Below the pieces are notes generated by a model, which was given only the letters and a program-made list of their open reading frames with translations, did not search any database and was not told the DNA's origin. Positions 7,526-10,367 of a stretch of DNA of 10,367 bases are shown here, piece after piece; within the stretch, counting starts at the first letter, position 1; each line of letters opens with the position of its first letter. A program made the translations under genes and the position numbers. Origin of the DNA: Pseudomonadota bacterium (GTDB taxonomy: Bacteria; Pseudomonadota; Alphaproteobacteria; Rhodospirillales; Magnetospirillaceae). The stretch spans positions 1-10,367 of the forward strand of contig JAEXAH010000020.1 in NCBI GenBank assembly GCA_023458315.1, given 5' to 3'.

Positions 7526-8179
7526 TCAGAACACGAATTTCGGCTTGGGCTGGAAGCCGGGCAGCACCGGAGTGACGGCGTCGAACAGCACGCGGCGGCC
7601 GAAAGTGTCGCCGACCCGGACCACCAGGGTTCCCTTGCCGACACCGCGACCGGAACCGACCACGCCGACCAGACGGCCGCCATCGGCCAGTTGGCGGCAC
7701 AGGGCGGGCGGGATTTCCGCGACCGCGCCAGACAGCACGATCACGTCATAGGGCGCCTGGGCGGCATAGCCCTGCTCCAGCGCGCCACGCACCACGGCGG
7801 CGTTGTCCACCCCCAGATCGGACAGGGATTGGGTGGCGCGCGCCGCCCAATCGGCGTCGGCCTCCAGCGCCACCACGGTTTGCGCCAGCCTGGAAATCAC
7901 GGCCGAGGCATAGCCGGTGGCGTCGCCGATGTTCAGAACCACGTCGGTCGGCCGGATCTCGGCGGCCAGCAGCAGGCGGGCCAGGGTCAGCGGCTCCAGG
8001 ATGAAGCGGCCGCCCCCCACGTCCAGATCCTCGTCCACATAGGCGAAGCCGCGCATGGCCTTGGGCACGAACACCTCACGGGGGATCTCGGCCAGGGCCG
8101 CGACGATCACCGGGTCGATGATCCGGTTGGTGCGGATCTGGCTTTCCACCATGTTGTGACGGGCAGCGGTGTAATCCAT
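7526..8179 (-). CDS. Protein-L-isoaspartate O-methyltransferase-like protein (divergent PCMT)
   Basis: PCMT enzymes use S-adenosylmethionine to methylate isoaspartyl residues and start repair of aged proteins. This 217-residue cytosolic protein has the family's length and layout. MVESQIRTNRI (10-20) and IPREVFVP (32-39) match the PCMT N-terminus. Motif I is VVLNIGDATGY (80-90), where the usual form is closer to LEIGTGSGY. An acidic residue after the next strand (VVALEAD, 92-98) would contact SAM ribose. YDVIVLSGAVAEIPPAL (134-150) and LADGGRLVGVVG (154-165) match the later motifs. The canonical TISQP segment, with its conserved Ser, is replaced by RFILEP (58-63), so classical repair activity is doubtful. 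The ATG at 8179 has GAGAGGGAG nine bases upstream. The gene starts a divergent promoter region and precedes tolC but has its own terminator. The family is certain; the substrate is not. Confidence 0.88.
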   Translation of the reverse strand: MDYTAARHNMVESQIRTNRIIDPVIVAALAEIPREVFVPKAMRGFAYVDEDLDVGGGRFILEPLTLARLLLAAEIRPTDVVLNIGDATGYASAVISRLAQTVVALEADADWAARATQSLSDLGVDNAAVVRGALEQGYAAQAPYDVIVLSGAVAEIPPALCRQLADGGRLVGVVGSGRGVGKGTLVVRVGDTFGRRVLFDAVTPVLPGFQPKPKFVF

Positions 8180-8256
8180 CGTGTAAGCTCCCTCTCGGAC
8201 AATCCGGGCCGCTCAGGCGGGCTGTACCTCCCTTTTCGGGCAGGACCGGTGAGGGC

Positions 8257-8285
8257 TTTATAAAGCCGCGCCAGGGCAAACTCAA
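8257..8285 (-). promoter_or_regulatory. Promoter of the methyltransferase-like gene
   Basis: On the minus strand TTGAGT (8285-8280) lies 17 bases from TATAAA (8262-8257), a near-consensus sigma-70-type pair. Initiation near 8250 would leave a leader of about 70 bases. The -10 sits inside a perfect 14-bp palindrome, GGCTTTATAAAGCC (8254-8267). Confidence 0.65.
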
Positions 8286-8336
8286 TGCCCCCCGCGAAAT
8301 GCCGGAAAACCCCGCGGATTTTTTTGCACGAAGCTC

Positions 8337-8365
8337 TTGACCCCCCAGAACGGTCCGCGTATAAG
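8337..8365 (+). promoter_or_regulatory. Promoter of the tRNA-Cys / tRNA-Asn unit
   Basis: TTGACC (8337-8342), a 17-base spacer and TATAAG (8360-8365) form a strong sigma-70-type promoter. Initiation near 8372 would leave about 30 bases of 5' leader before tRNA-Cys, typical for a stable RNA unit. It is divergent from the methyltransferase promoter about 50 bases away. Confidence 0.75.
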
Positions 8366-8402
8366 CACCCACCTCACGCCGACCCAACGGCTTGGCGGCG
8401 AG

Positions 8403-8476
8403 GGCCGGATGGCAGAGTGGTGATGCAGCGGACTGCAAATCCGCGTACGTCGGTTCAATTCCGGCTCCGGCCTCCA
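8403..8476 (+). tRNA. tRNA-Cys, anticodon GCA
   Basis: The cloverleaf folds fully. The acceptor stem is GGCCGGA (8403-8409) with TCCGGCC (8466-8472). The anticodon stem GCGGA/TCCGC encloses the loop CTGCAAA, with anticodon GCA at 8435-8437. The T-stem GTCGG/CCGGC carries TTCAATT. The discriminator base is U (8473), an identity element of bacterial tRNA-Cys. The 3' CCA (8474-8476) is encoded. The gene is 74 bases long and sits about 30 bases downstream of a strong promoter, probably cotranscribed with tRNA-Asn 61 bases further on. Confidence 0.97.
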
Positions 8477-8537
8477 TCGCCGCCCCACGGGGCATGAGAA
8501 CAGTTTACAGAGCGCGACCACCGCTGGCGCGCCCTGA

Positions 8538-8612
8538 TCCGGAGTAGCTCAGCGGTAGAGCAGCCGGCTGTTAACCGGCTGGTCGGGGGTTCGAATCCCT
8601 CCTCCGGAGCCA
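8538..8612 (+). tRNA. tRNA-Asn, anticodon GTT
   Basis: The acceptor stem is TCCGGAG (8538-8544) with CTCCGGA (8602-8608). The D-arm is TAGCTCAGCGGTAGAGCA. The anticodon stem GCCGG/CCGGC holds the loop CTGTTAA, with anticodon GTT at 8570-8572. The T-arm has GGGGG-TTCGAAT-CCCTC. The discriminator is G, and CCA is encoded at 8610-8612. A strong terminator begins four bases later, so this is the last gene of the tRNA unit. No promoter is visible in the 61-base spacer from tRNA-Cys. Confidence 0.98.
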
Positions 8613-8615
8613 ATC

Positions 8616-8646
8616 AAGGGCTGGACCTCAGGGTCCAGCCCTTTTT
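8616..8646 (+). terminator. Intrinsic terminator of the tRNA unit
   Basis: AAGGGCTGGACC (8616-8627) pairs perfectly with GGTCCAGCCCTT (8632-8643) around the loop TCAG. This 12-bp stem runs into five T (8642-8646), placed directly behind tRNA-Asn. Confidence 0.93.
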
Positions 8647-8666
8647 GCTTTGCGCATCCCAGGAAA

Positions 8667-8682
8667 ATTTGCATAAGCAAAT
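8667..8682. repeat. Inverted repeat ATTTGC-ATAA-GCAAAT upstream of cheW
   Basis: Two 6-bp arms face each other across four bases in an A/T-rich pocket. A second pair of arms, GCGCAT (8652-8657) and ATGCGC (8684-8689), flanks it asymmetrically. It could be a regulator site or a remnant structure behind the terminator. Only the symmetry is seen. Confidence 0.35.
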
Positions 8683-8689
8683 AATGCGC

Positions 8690-8703
8690 CGGACAATTGT
8701 CCG
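8690..8703. promoter_or_regulatory. Perfect palindrome CGGACAATTGTCCG, candidate operator upstream of cheW
   Basis: This is a 14-bp uninterrupted palindrome about 115 bases before the cheW start. Its half-site ATTGTCCG is repeated at 8767-8774, about 45 bases before the start. The arrangement fits a dimeric regulator binding a full site and a half-site, but no regulator gene is in the window. In the 8647-8817 gap I see no convincing -35/-10 pair: TTGACG at 8736 lacks a partner at proper spacing. Confidence 0.4.
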
Positions 8704-8817
8704 AAAGTAATGCACAGCGCAATCCTCGTGGGCGCTTGACGCTTTCACCTTGTTTCAGCATCGGCTATTGTCCGGAAACAGGATTGATTGCACCCTGAAC
8801 GTAAGCGTTGAGGAAAC

Positions 8818-9285
8818 ATGTCGGACACTTCCACACGTCAGTTCATATCGTTCACCATCGGTGACGAGGAATATGGGGTGGACATCATGGCGATCCGCGA
8901 GATCAAGGGCTGGACCGCCACCACCGAACTGCCCAACACGCCCGCCTTCATCCGTGGCGTCATCAACCTGCGCGGCGCCATCGTGCCCATTCTGGATCTG
9001 CGCGCCCGCTTCTGCGCGCGGCGCACCGACGCGACCGATCGCCACGTGATCATCGTGGTGGCGGTCGGCAGCCGCGTCGCCGGGATCCTGGTGGACGCCG
9101 TCGCCGACATCATCACCGTCCCCGTCGACGACATCCAACCGGTGCCGCAACTGGACCATGCCGCCGCCGCCGGTTTCCTGGCCGGCCTGGTGGGGGTCGA
9201 GGGACGCATGGTGGCGCTGCTCGACCTGGACCGCATCTTCGACTTCGAAACGTTTGGCGACCTGTCCGCGGGCATTGCCGCGTGA
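8818..9285 (+). CDS. cheW: Chemotaxis coupling protein CheW
   Basis: CheW bridges chemoreceptors and the histidine kinase CheA in the cytoplasmic signalling array. The 155-residue protein is a single CheW domain of normal size. QFISFTIGDEEYGVDIMAIRE (8-28) is the first subdomain. NTPAFIRGVINLRGAIVPIL (40-59) contains the NLRG turn important for receptor and CheA contacts. DLRARF follows, then HVIIVVAVGSRVAGILVDAV (76-95) and a C-terminal GVEGRMVALLDLDRIF. The N-terminus reads MSDTSTR. The ATG at 8818 has GAGGA five bases ahead. A receptor gene starts 34 bases downstream on the same strand, so the two are probably an operon and this CheW may serve mainly that receptor. No cheA, cheY, cheR or cheB is in view, so it may feed an array encoded elsewhere. 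Confidence 0.96.
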   Translation: MSDTSTRQFISFTIGDEEYGVDIMAIREIKGWTATTELPNTPAFIRGVINLRGAIVPILDLRARFCARRTDATDRHVIIVVAVGSRVAGILVDAVADIITVPVDDIQPVPQLDHAAAAGFLAGLVGVEGRMVALLDLDRIFDFETFGDLSAGIAA

Positions 9286-9319
9286 CCACGCCCTCCCCGC
9301 TCGGGAGAAAGGGAACACC

Positions 9320-10367
9320 ATGAACAACGGCATCACCGTCCGCAAACGCATCTATGGCGGCTTCTTCGTCACCCTGTTCCTGCTCGCCCTGGTGGCGGGG
9401 CTGGGTTTCTGGGGCTTCGTGACGGTCGGCGGCAATGTCGGCCGATACGCCAAGGTCGCCACCGACACCGCACGCATCCAACAGATCGACCGCGATGTGT
9501 CGGATTTGCGCCGCAACGTGCTGCTGTTCACGGAAAAAGAGGACAAGGCGGCGCTGGACCGGGTGCGCGCCGCCCAGCAATCCCTGCGCCGCAACGTGGA
9601 CGACGCCGCCGCGGCCGCCACCACGGCGACGCGCAAGGCCGACATCGACGCCATGGCCCGGCTGATCGGCGAATACGCCACCCATCTGGACAAGGCGGTG
9701 GAACTGGCGCGCACCCGCGCCACCATGCTGAACGAAATCCTGATCCCGGTGGGCAATCAGGCGCTGGGCGCCCTGCAAGGCTATCGTGACGCCGTCGCCC
9801 AGCGCGGCGGCGACATGGTGCTGACCACCGGCCGCACCTATGAACAGGTGCTGACCGCCCGGTTGTTCGTCGCCCGCTTCTTCATCACCCCCCAGGCCAA
9901 GCAGGCCGAGGACGCCAAGAAGCAATTGACCCTGGCCATGGAAAGGCTGCGGGCTCAGGCCGACCTGGAAAAGGACGCCGCCCTGCGCCGCCAGTTCGAC
10001 CAGGCCGTGGCCGCCATGGCCCAGTACGAGCAATATTTCGGCGAAACCGCCACCACCATCTTCGAACTGAACCGCATCGTCGACAAGGAACTGGCGCCGC
10101 GCGGCGCCCGCTTCGCCGAACTGGCCGCGCAAAGCCGCGACGACCATCTGGCGGAAATGGAAGAATTGCGCGGCAGCACGCTGGACACCGTTTCGGCGCA
10201 AAAGGTACTGACCGGCATCCTCAGCCTGATCGCCATGGCGCTGGGCATCGCCTCGGCGGTGCTGATCGCGCGGTCGATCCTGGTGCCCATCAACCGCATG
10301 ACCGACGCCATGGGCGATCTGGCGGGCGGTCGGCTGGACGTGACCGTTCCGGCGCTGGACCGCCATG
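9320..10367 (+). CDS. Methyl-accepting chemotaxis protein, N-terminal part (3' end outside window)
   Basis: An open frame of 349 codons runs off the right edge. It begins MNNGITVRKRIYGGFFVTLF, with a basic start and a membrane helix at about 15-35. A long, almost wholly helical periplasmic region follows (about 36-294), with LRRNVLLF near its start and ARLFVARFFI in the middle. A second membrane helix (about 296-317, VLTGILSLIAMALGIASAVL) leads to ARSILVPINRMTDAMGDLAG, a HAMP linker with the usual conserved Pro. The roughly 260-residue helical sensor fits the HBM (helical bimodular) class known from Pseudomonas McpS, which binds small organic acids. That class is inferred from length and helicity. 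The methylation helices and kinase-control tip lie beyond the edge, but HAMP topology next to cheW makes a receptor by far the likeliest call. The SD is GGGAGAAAGGGAA (9303-9315). Confidence 0.88.
   Translation, partial: MNNGITVRKRIYGGFFVTLFLLALVAGLGFWGFVTVGGNVGRYAKVATDTARIQQIDRDVSDLRRNVLLFTEKEDKAALDRVRAAQQSLRRNVDDAAAAATTATRKADIDAMARLIGEYATHLDKAVELARTRATMLNEILIPVGNQALGALQGYRDAVAQRGGDMVLTTGRTYEQVLTARLFVARFFITPQAKQAEDAKKQLTLAMERLRAQADLEKDAALRRQFDQAVAAMAQYEQYFGETATTIFELNRIVDKELAPRGARFAELAAQSRDDHLAEMEELRGSTLDTVSAQKVLTGILSLIAMALGIASAVLIARSILVPINRMTDAMGDLAGGRLDVTVPALDRH

Noticed and set aside
8290..8327. CCGCG...CGCGG stem with a T-run (plus strand) as a terminator
   Set aside because: The stem is only about five base pairs with a long loop, and no plus-strand gene lies upstream. 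The T-run lies between two divergent promoters.
8481..8492. GCCCC-AC-GGGGC hairpin between the two tRNA genes as a terminator
   Set aside because: A two-base loop is too small and no T-tract follows. It may be a processing feature or chance.
8765..8795. Sigma-54 promoter in front of cheW
   Set aside because: GG and GC dinucleotides are present, but not with the 10-base separation needed for -24/-12 elements.
9113..10366. 417-codon open frame on the minus strand
   Set aside because: It is antisense to cheW and the receptor gene. The plus-strand frame has proper membrane helices, a HAMP domain and an SD, so the minus frame is spurious.
1..10367. CRISPR array, prophage, toxin-antitoxin or biosynthetic cluster
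   Set aside because: No regularly spaced direct repeats, phage structural or integrase genes, small toxin-like gene pairs or biosynthetic enzymes were seen on either strand.

Overview
The window looks like chromosomal DNA of a high-GC alphaproteobacterium, most likely Rhodospirillales and plausibly Magnetospirillum-like. That placement is an inference from four things: the gene order PCMT-like / TolC / PopZ / ValS, the strong GC bias at third codon positions, the PopZ-type polar organiser, and the chemotaxis and PAS-GGDEF genes. No marker in the window fixes the genus. Most of the window is ordinary core genome. An insertion-sequence remnant lies at the left edge and signalling genes lie at both ends.

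Layout. Positions 1-127 hold the 3' end of an IS481-family transposase and the IS end. It abuts, tail to tail, a membrane-bound PAS-PAS-GGDEF diguanylate cyclase on the minus strand (124-2079). A long minus-strand block follows. In transcription order (right to left) it is a protein-L-isoaspartate methyltransferase-like protein (7526-8179), a TolC-family outer-membrane channel (5850-7256), the PopZ/DUF2497 polar organiser (4997-5710) and valyl-tRNA synthetase (2229-4892). Hairpins after each of these genes, and a promoter in front of tolC, suggest that the genes sit together without forming one simple operon. A divergent promoter region (8257-8365) then serves the methyltransferase gene to the left and tRNA-Cys(GCA) plus tRNA-Asn(GTT) to the right. 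The tRNA unit ends in a strong intrinsic terminator. The right end carries a plus-strand cheW and a methyl-accepting chemotaxis receptor cut off by the window edge.

How the genes relate. The cheW/receptor pair probably forms one chemosensory input module, with the receptor reading a ligand and CheW linking it to a CheA kinase. The diguanylate cyclase would turn a periplasmic or redox signal into c-di-GMP. PopZ organises a cell pole and is a hub for client proteins. Its disordered linker carries a duplicated QDDIDALF motif resembling the CheY-binding N-terminus of FliM, which is the most interesting protein-level observation here. ValS and the two tRNAs are housekeeping translation genes.

I see no CRISPR array, prophage, toxin-antitoxin pair, defence island or clearly new multi-gene system. 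The points worth checking are the PopZ motif duplication, the IS end whose stop codon comes from the target site, the methyltransferase-like protein lacking the canonical PCMT active-site motif, and the palindromic operator-like sites upstream of cheW.
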